Shown piece by piece: positions 1 through 10,789 of a DNA stretch of 64,000 nucleotides (position 1 is its first letter; every line of letters begins with the position of its first letter). The translations under genes were made by a program, and so were the position numbers. Below the pieces are notes generated by a model. The model did not search any database, was not told the DNA's origin, and worked only from the letters and a program-made list of their open reading frames with translations. Source of the DNA: Daphnia carinata (lineage: Eukaryota > Arthropoda > Branchiopoda > Diplostraca > Daphniidae); assembly GCF_022539665.2 (NCBI RefSeq), contig NC_081334.1:5736424-5800423 (forward strand). The letters are read 5' to 3'.

Positions 1-620
1 TTGTTATTGTGCTTGGTCCAGCAGTGCAGATTATTTACATCAGTGTACTTTTAGATTGGCATCTAAATAAGAAACATGATGAGAATTATTGTTTTCAAGT
101 TGAAGTATCAAAAGACTAATTACCTTCATAATAGATTTGATTGTGCCACTAGCATTTCTGGTATAAGAGTTGCCAACAATATGTTATTAGATGTTGGATA
201 AGTTACAGGCAGTCAGTTAAAAGAGGAGAACATTGCATTGATGATGACCAGGGATGTTGAAACTCATTTAGAATGTTGCCCCCATGGTTTCTTCTCACTT
301 CATGGTTTGTCCATGTACTGTTTTGTAATTCACAGCATCAGACACTATAAAGGAGCAACACTTCAAAGAATAATATGGCTCGTATCTGCATTAATTTAAA
401 CTGAAACTTGTAAATGGAATTTGTCTTTGCTAAGAATTCTTAATATTTAAACATTTATTATAATACATTAAACAATAAAAAATTGAGTAAGTTTTACAAT
501 CTACTGATCAGATCACAACACTCTTGTTTAACCATTACGTGTTTGTTTTTTAAAACTTACTGTTTGTTTTTTTCCTGAGATATCTGAAATAGAAATGGTC
601 AGCTGAGAACAGGACATAAG

Positions 621-1180
621 AAGGTTCTCCAAAAGCCCGCAACGAACGCCACGATTAATGTGTCCCATATCTGCTTTAAATTTTTTTTCTGGTATTAACA
701 CACCAACACAACAACACCAAATTCAGTTCAGACCAAGTTGTGTATTTGTCAAACGCAAAAGGGCAGCACGAGAGATGAGACGAGGCGCAGACGGCTATAA
801 CGCAAAAGAGGATTTAGGAATTGTAAGGTTGAGTATGCGTTTCGTCCCCTATGCTTTTTCAGGTTATGTAACGGATCTTACCATGATGGGTTTTCTTATT
901 CATATTTCATTAAAAATTCCGTTAATTAATTCATATACATCTGATTTCTGTGAACAGTAACATGAGAAATTTCACTTTGTTTTAACAACACATTGTCTCC
1001 CACAACTGAACCACTTCAGTCCCATTTTAAATAAAATTCAGTTTAAGTCATGTTATTAATCTGTGAATTAGTTTCAAAATTAAACTATATTAAATTAATT
1101 TTCATCAATTTCTAAATCTTATTCCACCCATTATTCGTGCCACAACTCGTGGCGTTCGTTGCGGACGTTTAGCGAACCTT
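621..1180. repeat. 34-bp imperfect inverted repeat pair at foldback loop
   Basis: Positions 621-654 and 1147-1180 are inverted copies sharing the core GCAACGAACGCCACGA, with a few mismatches in the outer half. They bound a 492-bp loop. The same pair occurs in the right arm at 17733-17766 and 18259-18292, and a lone third copy begins at 19794. The pair could be terminal repeats of a small nested MITE or simply the innermost part of the foldback arms; the lone copy at 19794 favours an independent unit. Confidence 0.6.
700..840 (+). repeat. Repeat shared with 5745-5910
   Basis: The segment containing TGTGTATTTGTCAAACGC and AAGGGCAGCACG is matched at 5785-5815 by TGTGTATTTGTCAAACAC and AAGGGCAGCACG, with flanking similarity (GAGACGAGG.GCAGACG, GAGGATTTAG..ATGGTAAGG). 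It shows that the foldback loop and the 5.7-kb region carry copies of one dispersed repeat. The matching right-arm copies are near 18070-18215 and 13010-13170. Confidence 0.6.
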
Positions 1181-1952
1181 TTAATTCCTTCGCTTAGCCA
1201 ACGTTTGTTATTTCAGTAAAAGGTGAGCTCGTTTTTGCGGCACAAGTTTCAGGAATCAAAAATTAAGATTTAAAAAATTAACATGTAACACAATTTTTAT
1301 ACTTTTTTATGTAACAAAAAATGTTTCATACATGGACAGAAGAAGAAGCGAGAAAAAACCACGAAGGCGCCATTCTCAGTGAGTTTCAACATTCCTGGTC
1401 GTCAATGAAATGTTCTTCCTTTTCAACCAACAGCTTATAACATACCAGACCCATAATAACATTGTTGGCAACTCTTACATCAGAAGCATATAAAAAGTAA
1501 CTAAAGCCTTTTGATACATCAAATTGCAAAGCAATAACTTTCATCATGTTTATTATTTAGATTCCAATCTGAAAGTACACTGATGTTGAGAATAATTTGC
1601 ACTGCTGGACCGAGCACAATAACAATTATGGTGACATATCACATAACAGAAACTATATCAGTGGTATAAAATGGCAAAATTATAAGTGTGCATTAGCGTA
1701 CACAGATGCTTTTAGCTTCTACTCAACAATGTCTTTACTTATTTTCTAGTTAAACTGGCAAATGAAGTGAAAAAATCTGAGTCAGACTCTACATACCTTA
1801 AAGTACGGGACTTCCTGCTGTGGCCTTAGGACGAAGTACTGCTGGATTTGAAAAAAAAAATTCACATGCTAGGCACCTTTCGTAATTTTTGGATATACCG
1901 ATCCGACACCATCACGGCTGAGTATTAACATTTGGTTTTTCTCTTTGCTGGT

Positions 1953-1984
1953 GATATCTATCGCCCAACTAGGCGATAGATATC
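1953..1984. repeat. Perfect 13-bp hairpin in foldback terminus
   Basis: GATATCTATCGCC at 1953-1965 and its exact reverse complement at 1972-1984 are separated by 6 bp. The hairpin recurs in the right arm near 16930-16961, again intact, and in the outer half near 19467-19495, where the second arm is truncated. It lies about 75-105 bp from the element end, in the subterminal position where transposase sites often occur; the function is inferred. Confidence 0.75.
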
Positions 1985-3025
1985 GGCGACCTAGTCGGAC
2001 TTAAAATTTTTTTCGGCTGCATCGCGCTAGCGGTGTACCATACTGGCACGCTAGCATTGTCCCCCATTTCCTCTTCACTTGTGATAATTCTGCAGCGGGT
2101 CATGCAGATACTGGGATCAGCAGAGAAGGTTAGAAGTGCGCTGCCCGGAAAGCAAATTTGGGGTAAAAGAAAAAACTTTTTCCAACTAGTAAGCCATTTC
2201 CAAATTCAACCAACAAAAAGGTACACAGTGAGATTTGTTTAAAAATTATGTTTCTTTAATTGATTTTAAAATTACGAAAAGGTGGAAGGAAAAACTTCGT
2301 TCTCAGGTAGTTTTTTAGTTAAAATCCTTTTTGTGCAAATTCATTTTTGAAATTGTTTACTTCATTTTCGAATGGTTCCGTTCACATTTGTTGTTCATGT
2401 GAGATGTTATATTTACCAGTTACTGCATTATATTTACCACTATTGTAAGATGTTTGTTTAAGAATTACTACTGTTTTGTTTATCTGGAATGTTGTGTGGG
2501 AGTCCATCTGGAATTGCTGGTCTGCAGTAAATTTGTCAGGTATATGTTAACTTTCATCAGCAAAATGTTCTGCACTAATTGTGTTTGGTTTTCTTGGTAT
2601 AGGCTAGGTGATGAAGATCAATGAATCAGAAAATGTTCTGACAGTTTTAACAGTTGTGATGTGGTGTATTTCACTTCCACGCATCATGGTATTTTTATCT
2701 ATCAGTTGACTTGTATGGTTAATTTTCTGTTCGTGTAACCTCATTTCCTCTTGACTCATCTAGTAGAGGTTGGTGACCTGATACAATGAACATGGAAAAA
2801 TCACCTGCGCCCACGTTGACGATGATACCTGTACCGAAGTGCTGGAAACTAAAATTAATTTTCTTTACAATTTGGTTTCAGGCTATCTTATAATTTTTTA
2901 ATAGTTTTGCGTTTATTGATGAGTCCGCAAGCTCTTAGCTGATTTCCTCCTTTAGATACCGCCTGTCGACGATTTGACAGCCTCACACAATTAAAGAACG
3001 TATGCCAAAAAGTAGTTGATTCAAT

Positions 3026-3210
3026 CTAATGTATGCAATGTATACTAATTACACCATTCAAAACAATATTCCAGGCCGAAGTGAGCTCTTCCGAGCAGAA
3101 AAGTGACGGCGTATCCATTGAATTGAAAATAGGCACAAGGTAACGCACAATTAGCGTCCTTGTCTCAATGGAGAAATTTTGCCGTGGAACTTGTAACCGA
3201 AATACCATTG
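3026..3210 (-). other. Exon-like segment of unknown origin
   Basis: Read on the minus strand, a run of T then AACAG precedes CTGCAATGGTATTTCGG, a strong acceptor, and a 60-residue frame follows (starting MVFRLQVPRQNFS). A second segment at about 3284-3340 repeats the idea KDADCASH / KDANCAL, suggesting two related exons. I recognise no family. Mirrored at 15702-15886 plus. Confidence 0.3.
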
Positions 3211-4025
3211 CAGCTGTTAAAAAAAAAAGAAAAGTGTATTATCATACAGATGTTGACTAGCTAACAATCCAGAGATACGTCAACCTGCGAAATTTCTAGA
3301 TGTGTGTGAAGCGCAATCAGCATCCTTGTTGAACTGTGAACACAAATCATGTATTTTCCTAGAAATATCTAGGTTTTTGGATAAATAAATAAAAGACAGT
3401 GAAAAAATCGGGCTCAAAAACATGTTAAATCGGTATATCTTAAAAATGCCGTTCGTGGTTTTTGTCGCTGTATTTGTTAAAATAAAATTGAAATGGTAGT
3501 AGCCAATATGGGGGGGGGATTCATGCTCTAAAAATATGTTTAAAGGGTTCACATCAGTGCAGTTCCTGTCTCAAAAAAGCAAGATTTTCAATTTTGATGA
3601 ATTTTTTGGTTGTTAATTGGAAAACAAGATGACGCTGCTGTGCCACTATTTACTTGCTGACTATGTGGGAGCGGTGAAAGCTGTGTTCGAAAGTTTCTGT
3701 TAAATATGTCATATTCCCATGGAAAACTTAAGAAAATCTAATGGTGCTTCTTGTACGTTTTCATCCCTGAAGTTAGAAGTGAAGCCCACAGAATGCTTGG
3801 TGTTTATGGTACATGTCTTTTAATCACCTATGTCAGCTGACAAACCACAAAACTATTAGCAACCTACTATGTTGCATCATCAAACTGTACGAGTGCTCAT
3901 TGAGAGGTATAAGACTAATGTTTTGTTATCAGAATCTCATTGCCGAATGTTGCTTTTAAGGTTTAGCTCATGAAACTTCATTTGTAAAGAATACTTCCTG
4001 TTGAGGAATGTCACCAAAGATGCAA

Positions 4026-4091
4026 ATCCTATGGGTAGGAATCCTATGGGTATATTGTATATGATGTCCTATGGGTAGGAATCCTATGGGT
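4026..4091 (+). repeat. Short direct repeat of CCTATGGGTAGGAAT
   Basis: Two ~26-bp units, each with two CCTATGGGT motifs, are separated by about 14 bp. Mirrored in the right arm at about 14820-14886. The function is unknown; it is most likely a local duplication upstream of the Vasa-like pseudogene exons. Confidence 0.6.
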
Positions 4092-4112
4092 GTCTTAACT
4101 TTAAATATCTAG

Positions 4113-4784
<672 letters not shown>

Positions 4785-5057
4785 CTCAATGTCGTTCACT
4801 TGGTTGGTTTATTTCGAGTAATCCAAAACCAAAATTCTTATCGAAGAACATCTTGGAACTTACATGCAATGTCTGTTTGAAAATTTTATTACGTGTTTAT
4901 TTTGCTGACCATATACTTGAATGTAGAACAAATTCATTTTGTTTAAGGAAACAGTTAATGGGAAAAATTTTGTATTGTACCTTTCCACTTTCAGCAAAGT
5001 TTTTTTCATTTATCAGAGAACTACATAGCTATCAAAATCTCAAACAATGTATGTAAT

Positions 5058-5131
5058 TATAGTTATGGCATAATGGTAGCATGCTGTCCTACAGTGCGAA
5101 AAGTCTGTGGTTCGAATCCCAGAATGGTTAA
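5058..5131 (+). pseudogene. tRNA-like sequence (degenerate)
   Basis: An A-box-like TGGCATAATGGTAGCATG and a B-box GGTTCGAATCC lie at tRNA spacing, and the D stem GCAT/ATGC pairs perfectly. The anticodon stem and acceptor stem do not pair, so this is a tRNA-derived sequence with a possible internal Pol III promoter and not a working tRNA. Mirrored at 13780-13853. Confidence 0.65.
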
Positions 5132-5299
5132 TATTGCTTGGCACGGTCGTCATAAAATATTCTGGAACGCTGACGTGGTCGTCCCAGAAAAAAATCTGGG
5201 ATCCTACCGATCGTCGAGAAGAAAGAATTTTTCCGTTTTTTGCCATATTTCGTTATTTCGACAAATAAACGTGTGCTACGAAGAAAAAAACGTCCCTGG

Positions 5300-5372
5300 C
5301 GAATCAGAGTATTGAACCCTAGACCTTCGGCTTCTGAAGCCGATTCTCTACCTTTGAGCTATTTTACATGCT
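5300..5372 (-). pseudogene. tRNA-like sequence with CAG anticodon
   Basis: On the minus strand TAGCTCAAAGGTAGAG is followed by the stem TCGGC, loop TTCAGAA, stem GCCGA: a perfect 5-bp anticodon arm with T33 and anticodon CAG (Leu). The T arm AGGGTTCAATACTCT pairs with wobbles. The acceptor stem does not close and there is no long variable arm as expected for tRNA-Leu. It is tRNA-derived and probably not functional. Confidence 0.65.
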
Positions 5373-5532
5373 GTAATTCTACTATTACTAATAGTAAATA
5401 TAGGAATAGGGTTTGGACTTGTAAAAAAAAAACGAGCCTCCTTTTTGTTTCCTGATCATTCACTGGCTCAAAACATCGAAACCAAGACCCGGGCAACTTG
5501 CCTTTACCGAATATACCCGAAAACCTGTTAGC

Positions 5533-5720
5533 ATGTTTTTTTAACAGAACCGACTCTTTTTTTTTTTTTTTTGCTTTTCCCTTTTTTCCTACCTGCCAAT
5601 TCCTTGCGCCGCCATTTGTACGTCAAAACCACGAGTTTTCTCCAGGGTGTTTTTTTAACAGAACCGTTTTTTTTTTTTTTTTTTTTTTGCTTTTTCGTTT
5701 TTTTCTACCTGCCGGTGGCA
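5533..5720 (+). repeat. T-rich direct duplication
   Basis: The motif TTTTTTTAACAGAACCG, a long T-run, then TTTTTTC-TACCTGCC occurs twice in tandem about 115 bp apart. The long phenylalanine-rich frames here are homopolymer artefacts. Mirrored near 13195-13380, where one run is interrupted. Confidence 0.6.
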
Positions 5721-6817
5721 ATGACGCATTTAGCGTCGAAACAAAAAACAACCATTACCACAATTCCAAATACTGTTCGGACCATTGTGTATTTGTCAAA
5801 CACTAAAGGGCAGCACGGAAGACGAGACGAGGAGCAGACGAGAGACACTAGAGCGCAAAATAACCAAGTCAATTGAAAGGGGAGGATTTAGCGATGGTAA
5901 GGTTGCTAAACTAAGCAATTTTGTGTGTACATACATATTTACATATAATTAAATATACCTATAATTTGACTAAAAACAGGTCTTTCTACTCAGGAAATTT
6001 CTTTTTCTTTTATTTTCTCTTCGAAAACAGGAAAGAATAAAGAAAAATACATTTATATTTAAAAGTGGAGGCGGTGACTAAGACTTGTTTGCTTGGGCAT
6101 TAGACAACAGAAGGTGCACAGATGGAAATTAGGCTATTGTTTACATAAATTTAGTTTTTTACATCAATTTAAAGAAGTAAACATTACATTTCCAGCTTCT
6201 GAGCCATGTTTCCAATGTTTTTGTATTCTGATTTTGAATTCTACTATACCAATTCTCGAACAGGCTGACAGGTTGTGGTTAGAGAATGGCCTCATGATTC
6301 TTGAATTGAAAGCAGAAACACAGCCAGGTCGCTTGAAACAAGTAAACAATTATATAATCAGATATTAACACAAACAAATGTGAAATGATATGTACGATGC
6401 AAGGGCAGGACAGTCTCTGAGGCTGTGCCAAAACTGGTTATGCTGGAACATGGTAGAAAAAAAACGTGAAATATTTATCCTACCCTTGATTGCTGGATTA
6501 CTTTAATGTTCCTGAAATGAAAATGCACACTGTGAATGTGAGTCCTTGGAATACTACGAAGGCAACAAAAGGAACCAAAACCTATGCAAACATACGTCAC
6601 TAAAGTCTGTGTGATACCGAGTTGTCTACGTCAAATAGGTTGTGGAAGAGTTCCATAAGTCGACTGTTAAGAATGTATTAAGTTAAAGAAATAGAATATA
6701 ACAAAATAAAATAAGGATTAGTTATATGTAAATTAAGTAAAGTTATTAATTAAAAAAATTATTTATTTATATGGCTAGAATATGTAAAGTTGTATTTTAC
6801 AGACTTAATTAGAACCT

Positions 6818-6928
6818 GACTGGTAGATGGCGGGAGTTGTCATAAAGAAAAATAAAAAATGAGTCTTTTTTTTTTTTTGGGGGGGGGGGGGTTCTATGGC
6901 AATTTTTTATATATGGCAATCCGTTTTA

Positions 6929-6989
<61 letters not shown>

Positions 6990-7034
6990 CACTTTTTTCT
7001 CTTTTTTCCACCCGTAGCCATCTACCCGTCGGTT
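6818..7034. repeat. Short poly-T element, left arm
   Basis: The element begins with GACTGGTAGATGGCG and contains TATGGCAATCCGTTTTAC, then an A-run of about 57 (6930-6986), and ends near CCATCTACCCGTCGG. The same parts occur at 11887-12092, 24427-24594 and 26659-26738. Confidence 0.65.
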
Positions 7035-7137
7035 TCGTTATTACAAGCGTATGCAATTTCAGTTAATTGTATGCCATTAGCATTTAATTGAGCAGCGTGG
7101 CTGGAGAAAACTGCGTGGCTGGAGGAGCAATTGAAAA

Positions 7138-8151
7138 ATGGATAAGATAATAAAACAAAAAAGTGGTAAGTATAAACATTATTATATTGGTTTTCAATTA
7201 TTAATTATTGTTTATTAGATCAAATAATGAAGCTTCAGGCCCAGTTATTGGAACAACACAAAATATTAGATAACAACGAAGCTAAGGATGGTAGGCCTGA
7301 AGGAATGAATGAGAAAATTAATACGTAATGATTCTATTTATTTGCTTTTATTCATTCGTGTTTTGTAGCTCAAATTTTTGAGTCTACAAGCCCAGCTAGG
7401 GGAAAAGAACAAATTGGAACAAAACAGTTTCCAAACAGTGAAGGAGGTTTTTCAAAACTCATCCCTAACTGAACGTGAGGATGAGTTGGCATTAGGTGAA
7501 CACAGTCAGGTGCCTAAACTTTCCAAATAAGAATTCCAAATAAGTATAGAATTTTAACAAACAATTATTTATTGTTTAGTTATTCAGTCCACCACCTGAC
7601 AGTGTGTTAAATTTAAATTCTGTTAGTGCTGCACTAAAAGAATTGTTAGTAATAAGTCCATGCAGCGAAGGAACTGAAGAATTGTGGTACTGTATTTGGG
7701 CGGAAAATGGGTGTGGTATGGAAACACAGAAATGGCATGAGTTCAACCTAAAACATGGATTAGGTACTTCCCCATTCTTTGTCTATCGAAAAAGTATTTT
7801 TAATGCTATTATTTTGCATTCACAGAATTTTAGTGGGGGATCAAGTCAAGTCTGGAAGTGTTACAGGATGGAAGAGTCAGCCTACAGATGAAAAAACACT
7901 GAGAGTGCATTACTGTTAAGGTGTGAGGTAAATTAATAGAGTAATGCAAATTGCCTAATGAGAAGTACCATCTTGTGTTAATGAATCCAGTACAACAGCA
8001 ATCCTTTATAGTTCTGTCACAGCTAGAAGCCTCAAATAATTCTGCTTCTCTGTCTAAAGAACAACTTGTCCTTTACGTTCAGAGTGTTGGGGAAACTGGG
8101 TACTTAAATGGCCCTAAAGATGTTTTAATTTTGCTGCTATTGCAGAGATGA
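7138..8151 (+). pseudogene. Spliced coiled-coil gene remnant, unknown family
   Basis: Exon-like segments with good GT/AG borders: 7138-7165 (MDKIIKQKS), 7219-7290 (leucine-rich QIMKLQAQLLEQHKIL), 7369-7509 (LQAQLGEKNKLEQ, then acidic), 7580-7763 (frame ending at HEFNLKHGLG) and 7826-7927. The two LQAQL stretches suggest a coiled coil. The first junction is in phase, but the second needs a frame change, so the gene is probably broken. Downstream 7951-8151 encodes a further 66-residue frame (MPNEKYHLVL). The left arm has a 21-bp in-frame insertion near 7300 that the right arm lacks. I recognise no family; it may derive from the repeat itself or be a captured host gene. Confidence 0.45.
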
Positions 8152-8259
8152 ACATCATACATGGACTCTTTAGGTATGAAAGGATTTTTCTTCAAATAAT
8201 TTTGAATTTATGACGAAGAATTTCTCCTCCTTTTTGCCAACCAGGTCTAATCAACCAAA

Positions 8260-8600
8260 AAAAAATTTATCCAATAGGCAAGGATTTTCATGTACTGGGA
8301 ACACAACTATCAACAATGCAACATTCTACAGGTGCTAGTTTATCATTCAAGAACCTTATACAATGATGTTAATCTGCAATTTGTATGTCCTTTCCCAAGC
8401 TTCCACCAGAAGTTGAATCTATGAGTCATGTAAGTTACATGATCAACAATTGATTTGTTTAACGGTGTTGTTTTTCTTTTCTCAATATAGGTTAATAGTA
8501 ACATTGGATCTGAAAAGATTCTTGGTTGGGGCAAGACACTGAATAAATTGTATTGATTGGATGGATGACATGACATTGCTATACTTAATTCGGATTCCCC
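8260..8600 (+). other. Exon-like segment beside hairpin module, left arm
   Basis: A frame ending FVCPFPSFHQKLNL, or shifted into MSFPKLPPEVESMSH, is followed by CAT|GTAAGT and, after a short gap, by AATATAG|GTTAATAG. The opposite-strand 77-codon frame at 8343-8576 is probably its shadow. A diverged relative lies on the minus strand at 23340-23670. The family is unknown. Confidence 0.35.
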
Positions 8601-8620
8601 AGACGGTATTTGATATTAAA

Positions 8621-9218
8621 AAAATTGAAGTGCATATCTGGGCTCCCTTCTTTTCTGAAGCCCCGTTTCCCCTTGACTCATAATAAGCCCGTAGGGGGTC
8701 ATGCCCCTACTGTACGGTATATATAAAAACAACATATACCGAGGTTTGGAGGGCTCTGGCCGGAAAGGGGACGTGGGGTGCCGCTTCGTCCGATGATGTG
8801 TTCACGGAGGGTGACGTGGCTGCCCACAAATCCGAACTAAAGGTTAATCGCTCCTGTAAAAATGTTCCAAATCTTCAGCTCTTCTTCCGGCTTCTCTTAG
8901 CCAATCACCGGGTAATCTCCCCGGTGGGTCAACAAGGCAGTGTCTCCCCCTGCCTGGGTTGACGGCAACTTTTGAAAGGGCTATTATGCCTTTTTAAAGT
9001 TGCAAAAATAATTGTAATGTGCAGAGAATTGTCAATAAAATTTTTTTTTATAAAATATTTTATCCAAAATTTGTTTCTTTCATTGTCTGTGTTAGCTTTG
9101 TTCACACATTGCATTTATCAATTTTTTTTTTGGCTTTGCTTTATTTGTTTTTGTCACATTAGATGGTAAGGTGACGGGTATTGGTTTATCGTTTATCTGT
9201 AAGCATTCTATTATTATT
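8621..9218 (+). repeat. Hairpin-rich module, left-arm copy
   Basis: A non-coding ~600-bp unit with several strong stems: GTAGGGG/CCCCTAC (8691-8697 and 8704-8710), CGGTATAT/ATATACCG (8715-8722 and 8734-8741), CACCGGG/CCCGGTG (8906-8912 and 8920-8926), and nested GTCAAC-AGGCAG/CTGCCT-GTTGAC (8928-8963). It is GC-richer than its surroundings and is followed by AATAAA at 9034-9039. Copies occur at 9723-10320 and, diverged by a few per cent, at 22628-23206, always next to tRNA-like sequences. It could be the 3' end of a retroelement, a structured RNA or a SINE; I cannot assign a family. Confidence 0.7.
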
Positions 9219-9219
9219 C

Positions 9220-9284
9220 AGGAATCGAACCTTGGATGTTCGGCATAACTCGCCGATGCTCTACCAATGAGCCACGAATCATAT
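9220..9284 (-). pseudogene. tRNA-like sequence in hinge
   Basis: On the minus strand TGGCTCATTGGTAGAGC forms a perfect GCTC/GAGC D stem. The arm TCGGC GAGTTAT GCCGA is a perfect 5-bp anticodon stem, but position 33 is A, and the B box GGTTCGATTCC is intact. The T stem has three pairs and the acceptor stem is weak. It belongs to the same family as 22011-22082. Confidence 0.65.
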
Positions 9285-9404
9285 AATTTTAAATTGGTTT
9301 TTTTTCTAGTCACTTGTGGACTTGCATTTACACTTAGAATAAAACTAAAATGCAATTCTGCAATATACTCTTCTACATTATTCTACTTCATTTTTACACA
9401 TCTA

Positions 9405-9479
9405 CTGAGGTTTGAACCCAGGGTAACAGGTATCGCAGATAAAAGCTCTACCACAGAGCTAAGAACCTTATGGAAGCAA
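9405..9479 (-). pseudogene. tRNA-like sequence in hinge
   Basis: On the minus strand the A box TAGCTCTGTGGTAGAGC (D stem GCTC/GAGC) and a well-paired T arm CTGGG TTCAAAC CTCAG are present. The anticodon arm is lost. Confidence 0.6.
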
Positions 9480-9565
9480 TAGAAAGATAAACATATAGTT
9501 GTGAAAGACTGCATAAACATCCTAGACGATAACATATAATATGCGATAATAAAATATTTAGATAA

Positions 9566-9637
9566 ATCTCGTGGCTCAATGTTAGAGCATCGTCGTTGCA
9601 CGCTGAATGTCTGGGGATCGATTCCCATACGAGTAAA
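9566..9637 (+). pseudogene. tRNA-Ala-like sequence in hinge
   Basis: TGGCTCAATGTTAGAGC, an anticodon loop GTTGCAC (T33, anticodon TGC for Ala) with a partly paired stem, and B box GGATCGATTCC are visible. The outer CTCGT (9568-9572) pairs with ACGAG (9629-9633) as a 5-bp acceptor-like stem. It is degenerate compared with a functional tRNA-Ala. Confidence 0.6.
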
Positions 9638-9722
9638 ATAAAATACAAAATTACTTCAAGAAATATCCAGATATTACACGTTGTTCCTTGAATCCAAGTT
9701 GAAGAATTCAAAGAGTGTAATA

Positions 9723-10320
9723 AATAATAATTGAATACTTACAGATAAACGATAAACCAATGGAAACAATGCTTACCATCAATGTTGACAAAAACAAATA
9801 ATGCGAAGAAAAAAAAAAAGTTGATAAATGTAATGTGTGAACAAAGCTAACACAGACAATGAAAGAAACAAATTTTGGATAAAATATTTTATAAAAAAAA
9901 TTTTATTGACAATTCTCTGCACATTACAATTATTTTTGCAACTTTAAAAAGGCATAATAGCCCTTTCAAAAGTTGCCGTCAACCCAGGCAGGGGGAGACA
10001 CTGCCTTGTTGACCCACCGGGGAGATTACCCGGTGATTGGCTAAGAGAAGCCGGAAGAAGAGCTGAAGATTTGGAACATTTTTACAGGAGCGATTAACCT
10101 TTAGTTCGGATTTGTGGGCAGCCACGTCACCCTCCGTGAACACATCATCGGACGAAGCGGCACCCCACGTCCCCTTTCCGGCCAGAGCCCTCCAAACCTC
10201 GGTATATGTTGTTTTTATATATACCGTACAGTAGGGGCATGACCCCCTACGGGCTTATTATGAGTCAAGGGGAAACGGGGCTTCAGAAAAGAAGGGAGCC
10301 CAGATATGCACTTCAATTTT
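9723..10320 (-). repeat. Hairpin-rich module, right-arm copy
   Basis: Reverse-complement copy of 8621-9218 with all four stems intact. The strand is set so that AATAAA lies at its 3' end, facing the hinge. Confidence 0.7.
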
Positions 10321-10789
10321 TTTAATATCAAATACCGTCTGGGGAATCCGAATTAAGTATAGCAATGTCATGTCATCCATCCAATCAATACAATTTATTC
10401 AGTGTCTTGCCCCAACCAAGAATCTTTTCAGATCCAATGTTACTATTAACCTATATTGAGAAAAGAAAAACAACACCGTTAAACAAATCAATTGTTGATC
10501 ATGTAACTTACATGACTCATAGATTCAACTTCTGGTGGAAGCTTGGGAAAGGACATACAAATTGCAGATTAACATCATTGTATAAGGTTCTTGAATGATA
10601 AACTAGCACCTGTAGAACGTTGCATTGTTGATAGTTGTGTTCCCAGTACATGAAAATCCTTGCCTATTGGATAAAATTTTTTTTGGTTGATTAGACCTGG
10701 TTGGCAAAAAGGAGGAGAAATTCTTCGTCATAAATTCAAAATTATTTGAAGAAAAATCCTTTCATACCTAAAGAGTCCATGTATGATGT

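Larger units (their letters stand above)
1..2059. mobile_element. Foldback element, left copy cut by window edge
   Basis: This is the mirror image of 16854-19571, seen here only from its ~320-bp internal inverted block (1-325 against 1330-1633) to its inner terminus GCACGCTAGCATTG at 2046-2059. Its other terminus must lie about 660 bp or more beyond the left edge. The central loop (655-1146) carries the same 100-codon open frame as the right copy, which has one codon difference near 870. Confidence 0.65.
9219..9722. other. Palindrome hinge with three tRNA-like sequences
   Basis: This 504-bp segment is the only part of the palindrome without an inverted partner. It contains three tRNA-like sequences (9220-9284 minus, 9405-9479 minus, 9566-9637 plus) separated by AT-rich DNA and no credible protein gene. 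Spacers of this size are compatible with stable propagation of a palindrome in a genome. The short overlapping open frames here are readings through the tRNA-like sequences. Confidence 0.8.

Noticed and set aside
658-960. 100-codon frame in the foldback loop as a gene
   Set aside because: Part of it is a dispersed repeat also found at 5.7 kb, and it has no recognisable domain. Conservation in the other arm is expected from duplication alone.
5498-5876. Two ~100-codon phenylalanine-rich open frames
   Set aside because: They are translations of long T-runs and differ between the palindrome arms only by homopolymer length.
8343-8576. 77-codon frame on the minus strand beside the hairpin module
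   Set aside because: The diverged third copy preserves splice signals and similarity on the other strand, so this frame is probably a shadow.
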